The notes: a model not told the origin generated them from the letters alone. Shown: positions 43,939-53,599, counted from the stretch's first letter. The stretch: DNA of 64,000 bases from Frankia sp. RB7 (GCA_030403585.1 JAUEPE010000011.1:62001-126000); one strand, 5' to 3'. Translations and numbers: made by a program.

Positions 43939-44478
43939 ATGCCTGACATAAATTTCGCGACTCCCCCTCAAAGCGCTGCCGAGCCACGGCCGGCGGCAGG
44001 CGATGGAGGCAATTTGCGCTGGGATATCATCGAGCTGCTGTTCTTCGCCTATCGCGATTTCGTCGGCGATCCCGACCAGGAGCTGGAGGCTTTCGGCTTC
44101 GGCCGGGCCCATCACCGGGTCATGCACTTCGTCTACCGCTATCCCGGGCTTAAGGTCGCCGACCTGCTCGACGTTCTTCGCATCACAAAACAGTCGCTCG
44201 GCCGGGTGCTCAAGCAGCTCCTGGACGAGGACTATATCGTGCAGAAGACCGGCGACAATGACCGCCGCCAGCGCCTGCTCTACGCGACGCCGAAGGGCGA
44301 GGCCTTGGTCCAGAAGCTCGCCGGCCTCCAGACCACGCGGATCACCAAGGCGCTCGCCGAGATGGCGCCGCAGGATGCCGAGACCGTCAAGCGCTTCCTG
44401 CGCGCGATGATCGACCGCGATGATCCGGACAAGGTGCTGGAAACGATCTTCGCCACCAATCAAGACTCAAAGGAGTGA
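43939..44478 (+). CDS. petP: MarR-family regulator PetP
   Basis: This is a 179-residue protein. A MarR winged helix-turn-helix (residues about 45-130) reads GFGRAHHRVMHFVYRYPGLK, VADLLDVLRITKQSLGRVLK and the wing DNDRRQRLLYATPKGEALVQ. In Rhodobacter capsulatus PetP is encoded with the response regulator PetR near the cytochrome bc1 operon. The same pair is seen here two bases apart from the petR start, but no petABC is in the window. I chose ATG 43939; a GTG at 43894 would add 15 residues. Confidence 0.8.
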   Translation: MPDINFATPPQSAAEPRPAAGDGGNLRWDIIELLFFAYRDFVGDPDQELEAFGFGRAHHRVMHFVYRYPGLKVADLLDVLRITKQSLGRVLKQLLDEDYIVQKTGDNDRRQRLLYATPKGEALVQKLAGLQTTRITKALAEMAPQDAETVKRFLRAMIDRDDPDKVLETIFATNQDSKE

Positions 44479-44480
44479 CC

Positions 44481-45206
44481 GTGCCGCTCGCTGTCACGCT
44501 CGCCCGACCGCCGGTGCAACCGGCTGACGACGCCCCGCATCTGCTGCTGGTCGACGACGATCGCCGCATCCGCGATCTGTTGTCGCGCTTTCTCGCGGCT
44601 GAAGGCTATCGCGTCACCACCGCTTCGAGCGCGGGCGATGCGCGCTCAAAGCTTCTGGGCCTGCATTTCGACCTGCTCATCCTCGACGTCATGATGCCCG
44701 GCGAGACCGGCTTCGATCTCGCCCGCTTCATCCGCACGTCCTCCTCGGTGCCGATCGTGATGCTGACGGCGCGCCATGAAGCCGAGGCCCGCATCGAGGG
44801 CCTTCAGATCGGCGCCGACGATTACGTGGCAAAGCCGTTCGAGCCGCGCGAGCTGGCGCTGCGCATCAACAACATCCTCAAGCGCGCGGCGCCGCCGGTC
44901 CAGGCCGCGGCGGTGGAGAAGATCGCCTTCGGTCCCTACGTCTACCATCTGGAGCGCGGCGAATTGCGCCAGGGCGAGGAGGTCATCCATCTCACCGACC
45001 GCGAGCGCGAGATGCTGCGGATTCTCTCGGAGACGCCGGGCGAGACCATTCCGCGCAGTGCGCTGACCGGCAATGGCAGCGTCAACGAGCGCGCCGTCGA
45101 CGTGCAGATCAACCGGCTGCGGCGCAAGATCGAGACCGATCCCGCCAATCCGCTGTTTCTACAAGCGGTGCGCGGCATCGGCTACCGGCTGGTAGCCTCG
45201 CCATAG
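44481..45206 (+). CDS. petR: OmpR-family response regulator PetR
   Basis: This is a 241-residue protein with the receiver domain at residues 13-130 (LLVDDDRRIRD, phospho-Asp in LLILDVMMPGETGFDLAR, MLTARHEAEARIEGLQIGAD, and YVAKPF) and an OmpR-type winged helix C-terminus (LTDREREMLRILSETPGE, NERAVDVQINRLRRKIETDP). I chose GTG 44481 because the AAGGAG site then has proper spacing. Its partner kinase is probably the next gene. Confidence 0.86.
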   Translation: MPLAVTLARPPVQPADDAPHLLLVDDDRRIRDLLSRFLAAEGYRVTTASSAGDARSKLLGLHFDLLILDVMMPGETGFDLARFIRTSSSVPIVMLTARHEAEARIEGLQIGADDYVAKPFEPRELALRINNILKRAAPPVQAAAVEKIAFGPYVYHLERGELRQGEEVIHLTDREREMLRILSETPGETIPRSALTGNGSVNERAVDVQINRLRRKIETDPANPLFLQAVRGIGYRLVASP

Positions 45207-45225
45207 CAGCAGCGAAGCACAATTG

Positions 45226-46611
45226 ATGAGCACGATCGATACCAGCCTGACGCTGCTCAAGAGCGCCGCCGGACGCGTCTCTGCCGCCAATGGCTGGATG
45301 GGCAACGCGTTCAAGGGCTGGATGCCGACCGGCCTCTATGCCCGCGCGTTGCTGATCATGATCGTGCCTATGGTGATCCTGCAGACCGTGGTCGCCTTCG
45401 TGTTCATGGAGCGGCACTGGAACACGGTGACGCGGCGCTTGTCGCAGGCCGTGGTGCAGGACGTCGCCAGCCTCATTGACGTCTACAAGGGCTATCCGCA
45501 GGACAAGGATCGCGCGCAGTTGCGCCGAATCGCCGAGCGCATGCAGCTGGTGGTCGATTTTCTTCCCGTCGGCGACATGCCGCCGCCGGGACCAAAGCCG
45601 TTTTTCTCGCTGCTCGACCAAACGCTGTCGGTACAGCTCGGCCGCCAGATCGGACGCTCGTTCTGGATCGACACGGTCGGCCGCTCCAACCTCGTCGAGA
45701 TCCGCATCCAGCTCGACGATGCCGTGATGCGCGTGTTCGCCCAGCGCAGCGCCGCCTATGCCTCGAATTCGGAAATCTTCCTGTTCTGGATGGTCGGCAC
45801 GTCCTCGATCCTGCTGATCGTGTCGGTGCTGTTCCTGCGCAACCAGATCAAGCCGATCCTGCGGCTTGCGGACGCCGCGGAAAGTTTCGGCAAGGGCCGC
45901 GAAGCGCCGAACTTCAGGCCGCGCGGCGCGCGCGAGGTGCGGCGCGCGGCGGGCGCGTTTCTCGAGATGAAGTCGCGCATCGAGCGCGCGATGGAGCAGC
46001 GCACCGCGATGCTCGCCGGCGTCAGCCACGATCTGCGCACCATCCTGACCCGCTTCAAACTCGAGCTGGAGCTGATCGGCGATAGTCCGGAGCTCGAGGG
46101 CATGCGCAAGGACGTCGACGAGATGTCGATGATGCTGGAGGACTATCTTGCGTTCGCCCGCGGCGATTCCGGCGAGCAGTCGCAACCGACCGACATGGCG
46201 CAGGCGCTCGAGGAGCTGCGCAGCGATGCCGAACGCCACGGCCACACCGCGACCGTGACATTCAGCGGCCTGCCCGTGGTCACGGTGAAGCCAGCCTCGT
46301 TCAAGCGCTGCCTCGCCAACCTCGTCACCAATGCCGCGCGCTACGGCCAGGCCATCGCCATCTCCGGCCAGCGCGATCACCGCTATCTCAACGTCACGGT
46401 CGACGACGATGGTCCCGGCATCCCTGTGCATTTGCGCGAAGAAGTGTTCAAGCCGTTCCTGCGGCTGGATAACGCCCGCAACCAGGACGAAGGTGGCACG
46501 GGCCTGGGGCTTGCGATCGCCCGCGACATCGCCCGCTCGCATGGCGGCGACATCACGCTCGGCGACAGCCCGATGGGCGGATTAAGGGCTAGCGTGCGGA
46601 TTCCGGTTTAG
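45226..46611 (+). CDS. Sensor histidine kinase
   Basis: This is a 461-residue EnvZ-like kinase. Two membrane helices are at residues about 40-65 (ALLIMIVPMVILQTVVAFVF) and 188-210 (IFLFWMVGTSSILLIVSVLF), with about 120 residues of periplasmic domain between them. HAMP, then HisKA with His in AGVSHDLRTILTRFK, then the ATPase domain with NLVTNAARYG, DDDGPGIP and GGTGLGLAIARDIARSHGGD follow. It is probably co-transcribed with petPR and probably acts on PetR. The signal is unknown. Confidence 0.92.
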   Translation: MSTIDTSLTLLKSAAGRVSAANGWMGNAFKGWMPTGLYARALLIMIVPMVILQTVVAFVFMERHWNTVTRRLSQAVVQDVASLIDVYKGYPQDKDRAQLRRIAERMQLVVDFLPVGDMPPPGPKPFFSLLDQTLSVQLGRQIGRSFWIDTVGRSNLVEIRIQLDDAVMRVFAQRSAAYASNSEIFLFWMVGTSSILLIVSVLFLRNQIKPILRLADAAESFGKGREAPNFRPRGAREVRRAAGAFLEMKSRIERAMEQRTAMLAGVSHDLRTILTRFKLELELIGDSPELEGMRKDVDEMSMMLEDYLAFARGDSGEQSQPTDMAQALEELRSDAERHGHTATVTFSGLPVVTVKPASFKRCLANLVTNAARYGQAIAISGQRDHRYLNVTVDDDGPGIPVHLREEVFKPFLRLDNARNQDEGGTGLGLAIARDIARSHGGDITLGDSPMGGLRASVRIPV

Positions 46612-46619
46612 CCGCTCTT

Positions 46620-46757
46620 ACCTCGCCCCGCTTGCGGAGAGAGGTCGAATTCGATCGCGGATCGAATTCGGGTGAGGGGGTACAGGTCCCTCAACGATCT
46701 CGCGTGTGGAGAGAGGCGCCTCCAACCCTCTCCCCGTAAGAACGGGGCGAGGGAGCG
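46620..46757. repeat. Inverted-terminus repeat element, type A, copy 5
   Basis: This element of about 138 bases has left end cctcgccccgcttgcggaga and right end ctctccccgtaagaacgggg. The middle has tcgaattcgatcgcggatcg and aattcgggtgagggggtac. It stands between the convergent histidine kinase and DUF3617 genes. Confidence 0.75.
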
Positions 46758-46782
46758 CGCCGATTTCGCGGCGACCCTCCAA

Positions 46783-47313
46783 TTACTTCGGCAGCAGCGC
46801 CTTCAACTTATCAACGTCGCGGACGTTCATCTTGAAGCCGCCGGGCATCACGATGTCGCCGGGCTTCTGGTCGGGCTTGCAGGCGCCGACCCATTTCGCT
46901 TCGAGCGTCATGGTGGAATCGCGCCCCGCAGCACCGACCGCACCACCTTGCGCATGGGACGAGGTCTTCACCGTGTAGGCCGAATTGAAATCGCCGGTGA
47001 TCTCGGCATGCGACGTCGTTGACATGCCGGCGACGCTGCACTCGGAATCACTGACATAGCCGGTCGCGGTCTTCTTGATGTCCTGCTTGGAGCAGACCTG
47101 CTTGGCCATCGGCGAGATGTTGTTGTTCATCTCCTTGTCGACGGCTTCGTCGGTGCAGTGCTGCATGGTCATTTCCGGCATCGCCGAGCCAGTCCTGACC
47201 ATCTTCAATTCCCAGAGACCGGCCTTGCGCACCGGCAGGTCGTCGGCGAGGGCGCTTCCCGCCGACAACACGAGACAAACGACCGATCCGAGCAAAGCAA
47301 GCTTGCGCGTCAT
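46783..47313 (-). CDS. DUF3617 domain-containing exported protein
   Basis: This is a 176-residue protein. The signal peptide (LLGSVVCLVLSAGSALA) ends at about residue 23. The mature domain has RKAGLWELKMVRTGSAMPEM and then a Cys-rich section (MQHCTDEAVDKE, AKQVCSKQDI, SDSECSVAG and GACKPDQKPGD), a pattern of the DUF3617 family. Two disulfides are likely in the periplasm. The function is unknown. GGGAG lies nine bases upstream of the ATG. Confidence 0.88.
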   Translation of the reverse strand: MTRKLALLGSVVCLVLSAGSALADDLPVRKAGLWELKMVRTGSAMPEMTMQHCTDEAVDKEMNNNISPMAKQVCSKQDIKKTATGYVSDSECSVAGMSTTSHAEITGDFNSAYTVKTSSHAQGGAVGAAGRDSTMTLEAKWVGACKPDQKPGDIVMPGGFKMNVRDVDKLKALLPK

Positions 47314-47381
47314 GCGAGAGACTCCCGGCTGAGATGTCCTGGCTTTTTCTTTGGCGTGACCTTTGTCGTTCCGAAAACGCC

Positions 47382-47687
47382 TCAGTACAGCGTGCGGATC
47401 GGCCGGTCGGCGGCGCCGTAGGGCACCCAGCGGCACGAGAACGAGATGTAGCCGCCCTCATAGGCCTGTACCGCGAGGAATTTCACCACCTTGCCGTAGC
47501 GCGCGCAGTGATCGACCGCGACCTGGCGCGCATCGGTCTGCGTCGCCATGGAATAGGCGATGATGCCGCCGGTGTCGTTGCCCTTGAAGGGCGGCACCGG
47601 AAGGATGTCGGCACGCGCCGACTGGCTCGCCATGATCCCCGAGACAACCAGGCTGGCAAGAAGGCCCGCGGCCGCAATGATTCGCAT
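47382..47687 (-). CDS. Small exported hypothetical protein
   Basis: This is a 101-residue protein. The signal peptide (IIAAAGLLASLVVSGIMASQSARA) is clear. The mature part reads DILPVPPFKGNDTGGIIAYS, then QVAVDHCARYGKVVKFLAVQ and FSCRWVPYG, with two Cys that could pair. The family is not recognised, though the last segment resembles short proteins common in Bradyrhizobium. GGAG lies eight bases before ATG 47687. Confidence 0.7.
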   Translation of the reverse strand: MRIIAAAGLLASLVVSGIMASQSARADILPVPPFKGNDTGGIIAYSMATQTDARQVAVDHCARYGKVVKFLAVQAYEGGYISFSCRWVPYGAADRPIRTLY

Positions 47688-47869
47688 TCCCGTCACTCCG
47701 ATTGATTGGAGGCAGTTTACGGTGCCGGCGCGGCGGTGGAAAGAACGGAAGGCCCGTAGACTGCGACCTTGTGATCAACTCCTGGCCAAGTGTTGCCGCG
47801 CTGCACTTGACCTCCCCCGCCCTTCGCGGCACCGTCCGAGCTTCGCAGATCATGCTGTCTGGATTGCCC

Positions 47870-48334
47870 ATGCGCGCCTCGACCTCCCTGAAATCGCTTC
47901 GTTTTGCCGCCGTTCTGGGCCTCATGTTCGGAGCGCTGTCGCTCGGTGAGGCCAGGGCCGCCAATCCGCTGGAGCTGAATTTCTGGCTGAGCGGACCGCG
48001 TTACGACGGTCGCGTCGCCGATTGCGAGAAGGCACTGCCGACGATCGCCAGCCAGTTCTGGGAGAAGGAAAGCTCATTCTGGAATTCGTCGTTGCAGATA
48101 ACGGGCTTCGCGGCCGTTCACGAGACCGCGTTCCGGCCCTGGGCGTCCGACAATATTCCGCGCCGTTACTGCACAGGCGAGGCCATGCTCAATGACGGCA
48201 AGATGCGCAAGGTGAACTTCGCGATCGTCGAGGACGGCGGCTTTGCAGGCTACGGTCAGGGCGTCGAATGGTGCGTGGTCGGGCTCGATCGCAACTGGGC
48301 GTACAATCCGGCCTGCCGCGCTGCCAAGCAGTAG
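47870..48334 (+). CDS. Exported hypothetical protein
   Basis: This is a 154-residue protein with a signal peptide (SLRFAAVLGLMFGALSLGEA, then RA). The mature chain begins ANPLELNFWLSGPRYDGRVA and carries Cys residues in VADCEKALP, RRYCTGEAML, EWCVVGLDR and NPACRAAKQ. The four Cys may form two disulfides. The family is not recognised. It runs in the same direction as the RNase T2 gene, 102 bases before it. Confidence 0.7.
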   Translation: MRASTSLKSLRFAAVLGLMFGALSLGEARAANPLELNFWLSGPRYDGRVADCEKALPTIASQFWEKESSFWNSSLQITGFAAVHETAFRPWASDNIPRRYCTGEAMLNDGKMRKVNFAIVEDGGFAGYGQGVEWCVVGLDRNWAYNPACRAAKQ

Positions 48335-48436
48335 GGGCACTGATTCGGGTCGATCGACGGTCCGTCCAAAATTTGTTCTTGAAATGTTCTTATTGCCTGC
48401 TAGGCTGAATGCACAGTCTGGTTGAGAGGCGTCGCC

Positions 48437-49138
48437 ATGTTTCATTTTGGATTGCATTCGTTCTCCCGCCTTGTGATCTCACTGACCCTTGCCGCCGGGC
48501 TGATCTCGCTGGCCGGTGGCGCAAAGGCGCAGGACAAACGGCAGAATGCGCCCGGCGAATTCGATTTCTATGTGCTGTCGCTGTCGTGGTCGCCGTCGTT
48601 CTGCGAGGAGGCGGCCGAGCGCGGCCGCGGCGGCGGGCGCTCGAACATCCAGTGCGAGGGACGCCCCTATTCCTTCGTGGTGCACGGGCTGTGGCCGCAA
48701 TATGAGAACGGCTTCCCGGAATATTGCCAGCGGCCGTCGCCGCGGCTGAACCGCAACATCGTCTCCTCGATGCTCGATCTGATGCCGGCGCCGGGGCTGA
48801 TCTTCAACGAGTGGGACAAGCACGGCACCTGCTCGGGGCTCGACGGCCGCAATTATTTCGAGACGATCCGCAAGGCGCGCGCCGTGATCAAGATTCCGGC
48901 CGAATATCTCGACCTGTCGCAGGCCAAGACCGTGGCACCGGGCGAAGTGGAAGAAGCCTTCATCAAGGCCAATCCGGGCCTGAGCAACGCAGCCGTCTCG
49001 GTCACCTGCAATCGGACCCGGCTCTCCGAGGTCCGCATCTGCCTCAGCAAGGATCTGCAATTCCGCGCCTGCGAGGAAATCGAACGCCGCGCCTGCCGCC
49101 GCGACCAACTGACGATGCCGCCGGTCAGGGGTGGGTAG
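48437..49138 (+). CDS. Ribonuclease T2 family protein
   Basis: This is a 233-residue exported RNase. The signal peptide (LVISLTLAAGLISLAGGAKA) ends near residue 31. The two catalytic segments are SFVVHGLWPQYENG (CAS I with His) and FNEWDKHGTCSGLDG (CAS II with Glu and His). Six or more Cys suggest disulfides in the periplasm or outside. T2 enzymes cleave RNA with little base preference through a 2',3'-cyclic product. In bacteria they are scattered and usually serve in nutrient scavenging. Confidence 0.93.
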   Translation: MFHFGLHSFSRLVISLTLAAGLISLAGGAKAQDKRQNAPGEFDFYVLSLSWSPSFCEEAAERGRGGGRSNIQCEGRPYSFVVHGLWPQYENGFPEYCQRPSPRLNRNIVSSMLDLMPAPGLIFNEWDKHGTCSGLDGRNYFETIRKARAVIKIPAEYLDLSQAKTVAPGEVEEAFIKANPGLSNAAVSVTCNRTRLSEVRICLSKDLQFRACEEIERRACRRDQLTMPPVRGG

Positions 49139-49208
49139 CCAAGGCTGTCGTATCTCTTTGGCTCTCGTACCTCTTTGCTCAGGCCGTCACGTGGCGTAGT
49201 GCTCTTGC

Positions 49209-50069
49209 ATGAATTATCGCCATGCCTTTCACGCCGGCAACTTCGCCGATGTCATCAAGCACATCGTGCTGGCGCGCATCCTGACCTATTTGCAGGACAA
49301 GCCGGCCGCCTTCCGCGTCATCGACACCCATGCGGGCGCCGGCCTCTATGATCTCGACAGTGACGAGGCGCGCCGCAGCGGCGAGTGGCTGACGGGGATC
49401 GCGCGGCTGATGCAGGCGCGCTTCACGAATGAAACGATCGCACTGACAAAACCCTATCTCGACATCGTCCGCGCCTTCAATCCGAAGGGCGAACTCAAGG
49501 CCTATCCGGGTTCGCCGCTGATCGCGCGCGGCCTGATGCGGCCGCAGGACCGCCTCGTAGCGTGCGAGCTCGAGCCGAAGGCGCGCAAGGCGTTGATCGA
49601 AATGTTGCGGCGCGACGAACAGGCACGCGTGGTCGATCTCGACGGCTGGATAGCGCTGCCGGCGTTCGTGCCGCCCAAGGAGCGGCGCGGGCTCGTGCTG
49701 ATCGACCCGCCGTTCGAGGCGAAGGACGAGTTCGAAAGACTGGGCGAGGCCTTCGCAACCGCGTTCGCAAAATGGCCGACCGGTATCTATGTAATCTGGT
49801 ACCCCGTCAAAAGCCGGCGCGCCACCGACACACTCGCGCAACTGGTGGCGCAGACCGCGGCCGCAGCAAAGACTCCGGGAAAATGTCTGCGGCTCGAATT
49901 CAGCGCCGCACCACAACTCGACGGCGCGGCCCTCACCTCGGCCGGTCTGCTGATCGTCAATCCGCCCTACACGCTGCAGAGCGAGCTCAAGACGATCTTG
50001 CCCGAGCTTGAAATGCCGCTCGGTCAGGGTGGAGCTGCCAGATTCCGATTGGAGGTGCCGAAGCCCTAA
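49209..50069 (+). CDS. rlmJ: 23S rRNA (adenine(2030)-N6)-methyltransferase
   Basis: This is a 286-residue protein beginning MNYRHAFHAGNFADVIKHIV, a very conserved start of RlmJ. IDTHAGAGLYDL is the SAM motif and LVLIDPPFEAKDEF is the DPPF catalytic motif for N6-adenine methylation. SGEW and YVIWYPVKSR are further conserved parts. The enzyme modifies A2030 in 23S rRNA. It is a single gene, not clearly in an operon with the RNase T2 gene. Confidence 0.95.
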   Translation: MNYRHAFHAGNFADVIKHIVLARILTYLQDKPAAFRVIDTHAGAGLYDLDSDEARRSGEWLTGIARLMQARFTNETIALTKPYLDIVRAFNPKGELKAYPGSPLIARGLMRPQDRLVACELEPKARKALIEMLRRDEQARVVDLDGWIALPAFVPPKERRGLVLIDPPFEAKDEFERLGEAFATAFAKWPTGIYVIWYPVKSRRATDTLAQLVAQTAAAAKTPGKCLRLEFSAAPQLDGAALTSAGLLIVNPPYTLQSELKTILPELEMPLGQGGAARFRLEVPKP

Positions 50070-50321
50070 GCCGCCGCCATTCTTGGGAAAAAGATGCAGT
50101 AGCGGTAGTCAATCTGCAAAGAACCGTATTATGCTGTTTGCGTGACTGGCTTTACGTTCCGCTTCCGCGAATGGTTGCGGCGGAGTGAAGGCCTAAGAAA
50201 GATCCAGTCGGACCGAAGGGTCTGCCCAAGGATGGCCAGCTCTCCCGGGCTTCGTAAGGCCCGGTCATGTCGCGACGCGCGTCTGCGTTGCGACGGAGGA
50301 GCAATGAGGGGGAGTTTCCCG

Positions 50322-50537
50322 ATGGCCAATACGGGAACGGTTAAGTTCTTCAACGGCGAGCGCGGCTATGGCTTTATCAAGCCGGACGATGGCGGTCGCG
50401 ATGTCTTCGTTCACATCACCGCTGTTGAGCGAGCGGGACTGAAGGACCTTGCCGAAGGACAGCGTATCACATTCGAAGTCGAACCGGACAAGAAGGGGAA
50501 GGGGCCGAAGGCGGTCAATCTCGTGATCCTTTCGTAG
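50322..50537 (+). CDS. Cold-shock protein (CspA family)
   Basis: This is a 71-residue single OB-fold domain with the RNP1 motif GYGFIKPDDG and the RNP2 motif DVFVHITAV. It binds single-stranded RNA and DNA and is often induced by cold or stress. GGGGGAG lies before ATG 50322. The leader of about 190 bases upstream could fold, as in other csp genes, and holds no other gene. The next gene is convergent. Confidence 0.93.
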   Translation: MANTGTVKFFNGERGYGFIKPDDGGRDVFVHITAVERAGLKDLAEGQRITFEVEPDKKGKGPKAVNLVILS

Positions 50538-50560
50538 CGGACCTGACCCAAGAAACCTGA

Positions 50561-50592
50561 CGCAAAAAAAGTCCCGGCCGCAAGCGGCCGGG
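50561..50592 (-). terminator. Rho-independent terminator for the outer-membrane protein gene
   Basis: On the minus strand CCCGGCCGC-TT-GCGGCCGGG forms a perfect nine-base stem followed by ACTTTTTTTGCG. It lies 33 bases beyond the stop of the leftward outer-membrane gene. It can also help end the convergent cold-shock transcript. Confidence 0.85.
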
Positions 50593-50624
50593 AGGTTGTA
50601 GTCCGGTATTTTCTTATTTGGCTA

Positions 50625-51248
50625 TCAGAAGTGATAGTTCACGCCTGCACGAACAATGCTGGCGCTATAGCCGTTTGACACGCCTGTAATTGCGAACTGG
50701 CTCGACGACAGATCGACGTAGAGATATTCGAGCTTCGCACTCCAGTTCGGCGCGAAACCGACTTCCGCGCCGACGCCGGCGGTCCAGCCGGCGGTGGTGT
50801 GCGATTCCGTCCAGCCGAATGTCTGCGCGCGCAGCTCGCCGAAGGCGAGGCCAGCGGTGCCGTAGAACAGGATGTTGTTGAGGGCATAGCCAGCGCGGCC
50901 GCGCAGCGTGCCGAACCAGGGATTGGAGAACTTCCACGGCGCGAAAGTATCGTCGGCGCCGGCTGCCTGGATATCGCCCTCGACACCGAACACCCATGGG
51001 CCGTTCTGGAAATTGTAGCCGGCCTGCACGCCGCCGACGAAGCCGGAGGGCTTTGCGGGATTGTTGCTCACCGAGCCCCATTCATAGCCGAGATTGGCGC
51101 CGAGATACGGGCCGGCCCAGCTATAGCCATTGAGTGGCTGATTGACCGTATAGGGCGCACGCTGCCCGTAACTGAGATCGGCGGCCTCTGCCGAAGCCGC
51201 CCAGCCGGCTGCAACCAACGCGGCAGCACCCACAACGAGCCCCTTCAT
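50625..51248 (-). CDS. Outer membrane beta-barrel protein (Omp25/31 type)
   Basis: This is a 207-residue protein. The signal peptide (LVVGAAALVAAGWAASAEAA) is followed by DLSYGQRAPYTVNQPLNGYS, then alternating strands: WAGPYLGANLGYEWG, GFVGGVQAGYNFQNG, WFGTLRGRAGYALN, WTAGVGAEVGFAPNWSAKLE and ASIVRAGVNYHF. The last residue is Phe, as BAM-dependent proteins need. It resembles the small eight-strand porin-like family of rhizobia and Brucella. A terminator follows the stop. Confidence 0.92.
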   Translation of the reverse strand: MKGLVVGAAALVAAGWAASAEAADLSYGQRAPYTVNQPLNGYSWAGPYLGANLGYEWGSVSNNPAKPSGFVGGVQAGYNFQNGPWVFGVEGDIQAAGADDTFAPWKFSNPWFGTLRGRAGYALNNILFYGTAGLAFGELRAQTFGWTESHTTAGWTAGVGAEVGFAPNWSAKLEYLYVDLSSSQFAITGVSNGYSASIVRAGVNYHF

Positions 51249-51499
51249 CACACACTCCAACGCAACTGCCGCAACCGGGTGCGAGGCCTGCGTCGCCGCG
51301 CAAGGCCAAAACGCATGGTTACGGAACCACAACTTTTTCGCGTAAGATTTATCGAGAGTTTTAAGTTAAAGGGCTGTTAAGACCCGTTACCGCGCTGTTA
51401 ACAGACTTAAGGAAGCGTTACCGGGAACTGCGCCGCCATCCTGTGCGTGCGGCTCGGCCGGAACTTCAAATCGGCTCTCCCAGCGCTTAAATTCGCACC

Positions 51500-53599
51500 A
51501 TGGTTCACGATTCCACCGACAATCCGGACGACGCACGCGCGCGCAAATCGCCGCGAGCCGCGACCGCCGATGCCCCGCCCCAAGAGACGTTGGGCGAGGC
51601 GTTGGGCGAGACATCGCGCGAGACGGCGCCACCCGACCTCGACGCCGCCACCACGGGCGCCGATGACGAGGACGATGCGCGGCTGCCGGATATTCTGGAA
51701 GAGAGCGGCGCGATCGGCGAAGAGCCGCTGGCGACCGGCCACGAGGCGATCGAGCGCGCGGTCCGGCTCGCGCCGACCTCGCCCGGCGTCTATCGCATGC
51801 TCGGTGCCAATGCCGACGTGCTCTATGTCGGCAAGGCCAAGAACGTCAAAAAGCGCCTGTCCAACTACGCGCGCCAGAGCGCGCCGCTGCCGGCGCGCAT
51901 CCTGCGCATGATCGCGGCCACGGTGACCGTGGAGATCGTCTCGACCACGACCGAGACCGAAGCGCTGCTGCTGGAAGCCAACCTCATCAAGCAGCTGCGG
52001 CCGCGCTTCAACGTGCAGCTGCGCGACGACAAATCGTTTCCCTACATCCTGATCACCGGTGACCATTGGGCGCCGCAGATCCTGAAGCACCGCGGCGCGC
52101 AGACCCGCCCCGGGCGCTATTTCGGTCCGTTCGCCTCCGCCGGCGCGGTCAATCGTACCATCACGGCCCTGCAGCGCGCGTTCCTGATCCGCTCCTGCAC
52201 GGACTCCTTCTTCGAGAGCCGATCGCGGCCCTGCCTGCTGTACCAGATCCGCCGCTGCGCCGGCCCCTGCACCCGCGAGATCGACTTCCCCGGCTATACG
52301 ACGCTGGTGCGCGAGGCGACCGACTTCCTGTCCGGCAAGAGCCAGGCGGTGAAGCAGGAGCTCGCAGGCGAGATGGAGAAGGCCTCCGGCGAGCTCGAAT
52401 TCGAGAGTGCGGCGCTCTATCGTGATCGCCTCGCCGCACTGTCGGCGATCCAGTCGCAGCAGGGCATCAACCCGCGCACGGTGGAGGAAGCCGACGTGTT
52501 CGCCATCCACCAGGAGGGCGGCTTCTCCTGCGTCGAAGTGTTCTTTTTCCGCACCGGGCAGAACTGGGGCAACCGCGCCTATTTTCCGCGCGCGGAGAAG
52601 ACCTATACGCCGGAGGAAGTGCTGGGGTCCTTCCTTGCCCAGTTCTACGACGACAAGCCGCCGCCGAAAACCATCCTGCTCTCGCACGAGATCGAGGAGA
52701 GCGAGCTGCTTGCCAACGCGCTCTCGATCAAGGCCGGCCACAAGGTCGAGGTCATCACGCCCAAGCGCGGCGAGAAAAAGGAGCTCGTCACCCACGCGCT
52801 GACCAATGCGCGCGAAGCGCTCGGCCGCAAGCTCGCCGATACCGCGACCCAAAGCCGCCTGCTCGACGCCATGGCCACCACGCTGAGCCTGCCGCACGTG
52901 CCCAAGCGCATCGAGGTCTACGACAACAGCCACATCCAGGGCACCAATGCGGTCGGCGCCATGATCGTCGCAGGTCCGGATGGTTTCGTGAAAAACCAGT
53001 ACCGCAAGTTCAACATCAAGTCGGAAGGGCTCACACCAGGCGACGATTACGGCATGATGCGCGAGGTGCTGGAGCGCCGCTTCAAGCGTCTCATCAATCC
53101 GCCGGAAGAGAGCGCCACCAAGGCCAAGGACGACGACTTCCCGCAATGGCCGGACCTCGTCATCATCGACGGCGGCCGCGGCCAGCTCAACGCCGTCCGG
53201 GAGATCTTTACAAATCTCGGCCTGACCCAGGTGTCGCTGATGTCGGTCGCCAAGGGACCGGACCGGGATGCCGGCCGCGAGACCCTGTTCATGCCGGAGC
53301 GCGAGGCGATCAAGCTGGAGCCGCGCGACCCCGTGCTCTATTTCATCCAGCGCCTGCGGGACGAGGCCCACCGCTTCGTCATCGGCTCGCACCGCAAGCT
53401 GCGCAAAAAGGACATCCGCGAGGCCGGTTTGCAGGAGATTCCGGGCATCGGCCCGTCACGCAAACGTGCCTTGCTGCACCATTTCGGAACCTTGAAGGAG
53501 ATTGAACGCGCCTCGATCGTCGATCTCGGCAAGGTTCCTGGGGTGAGCGCCGAGAGCGCCCGCAGGATATTCGACTATTTCCATCCCCAGCCGGGGTGA
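51500..53599 (+). CDS. uvrC: Excinuclease ABC subunit C with N-terminal extension
   Basis: This 699-residue dual-incision nuclease acts after UvrB loading. The GIY-YIG domain starts near [20 protein letters not shown] (residues 94-113), the UVR segment is at residue 300, the RNase H-like domain contains [10 protein letters not shown], and the C-terminal helix-hairpin-helix has [17 protein letters not shown] and [16 protein letters not shown]. About 75-80 residues beyond E. coli length precede the core and are acidic and low-complexity. It is the first gene of the uvrC-pgsA-moaD-moaE row. Confidence 0.97.
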   Translation: MVHDSTDNPDDARARKSPRAATADAPPQETLGEALGETSRETAPPDLDAATTGADDEDDARLPDILEESGAIGEEPLATGHEAIERAVRLAPTSPGVYRMLGANADVLYVGKAKNVKKRLSNYARQSAPLPARILRMIAATVTVEIVSTTTETEALLLEANLIKQLRPRFNVQLRDDKSFPYILITGDHWAPQILKHRGAQTRPGRYFGPFASAGAVNRTITALQRAFLIRSCTDSFFESRSRPCLLYQIRRCAGPCTREIDFPGYTTLVREATDFLSGKSQAVKQELAGEMEKASGELEFESAALYRDRLAALSAIQSQQGINPRTVEEADVFAIHQEGGFSCVEVFFFRTGQNWGNRAYFPRAEKTYTPEEVLGSFLAQFYDDKPPPKTILLSHEIEESELLANALSIKAGHKVEVITPKRGEKKELVTHALTNAREALGRKLADTATQSRLLDAMATTLSLPHVPKRIEVYDNSHIQGTNAVGAMIVAGPDGFVKNQYRKFNIKSEGLTPGDDYGMMREVLERRFKRLINPPEESATKAKDDDFPQWPDLVIIDGGRGQLNAVREIFTNLGLTQVSLMSVAKGPDRDAGRETLFMPEREAIKLEPRDPVLYFIQRLRDEAHRFVIGSHRKLRKKDIREAGLQEIPGIGPSRKRALLHHFGTLKEIERASIVDLGKVPGVSAESARRIFDYFHPQPG

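Noticed and set aside
45109-46542. Minus-strand frame opposite the histidine kinase
   Set aside because: Low-complexity His/Arg-rich translation with no motifs. The kinase on the plus strand has all catalytic boxes.
3578-46757. The repeated G/C-rich hairpins as a CRISPR array or insertion sequences
   Set aside because: Copies are scattered singly between genes, have no regular spacers, no cas genes and no transposase.
51407-53392. 661-codon minus-strand frame opposite uvrC
   Set aside because: Antisense artefact of third-position GC bias. uvrC explains the region completely.
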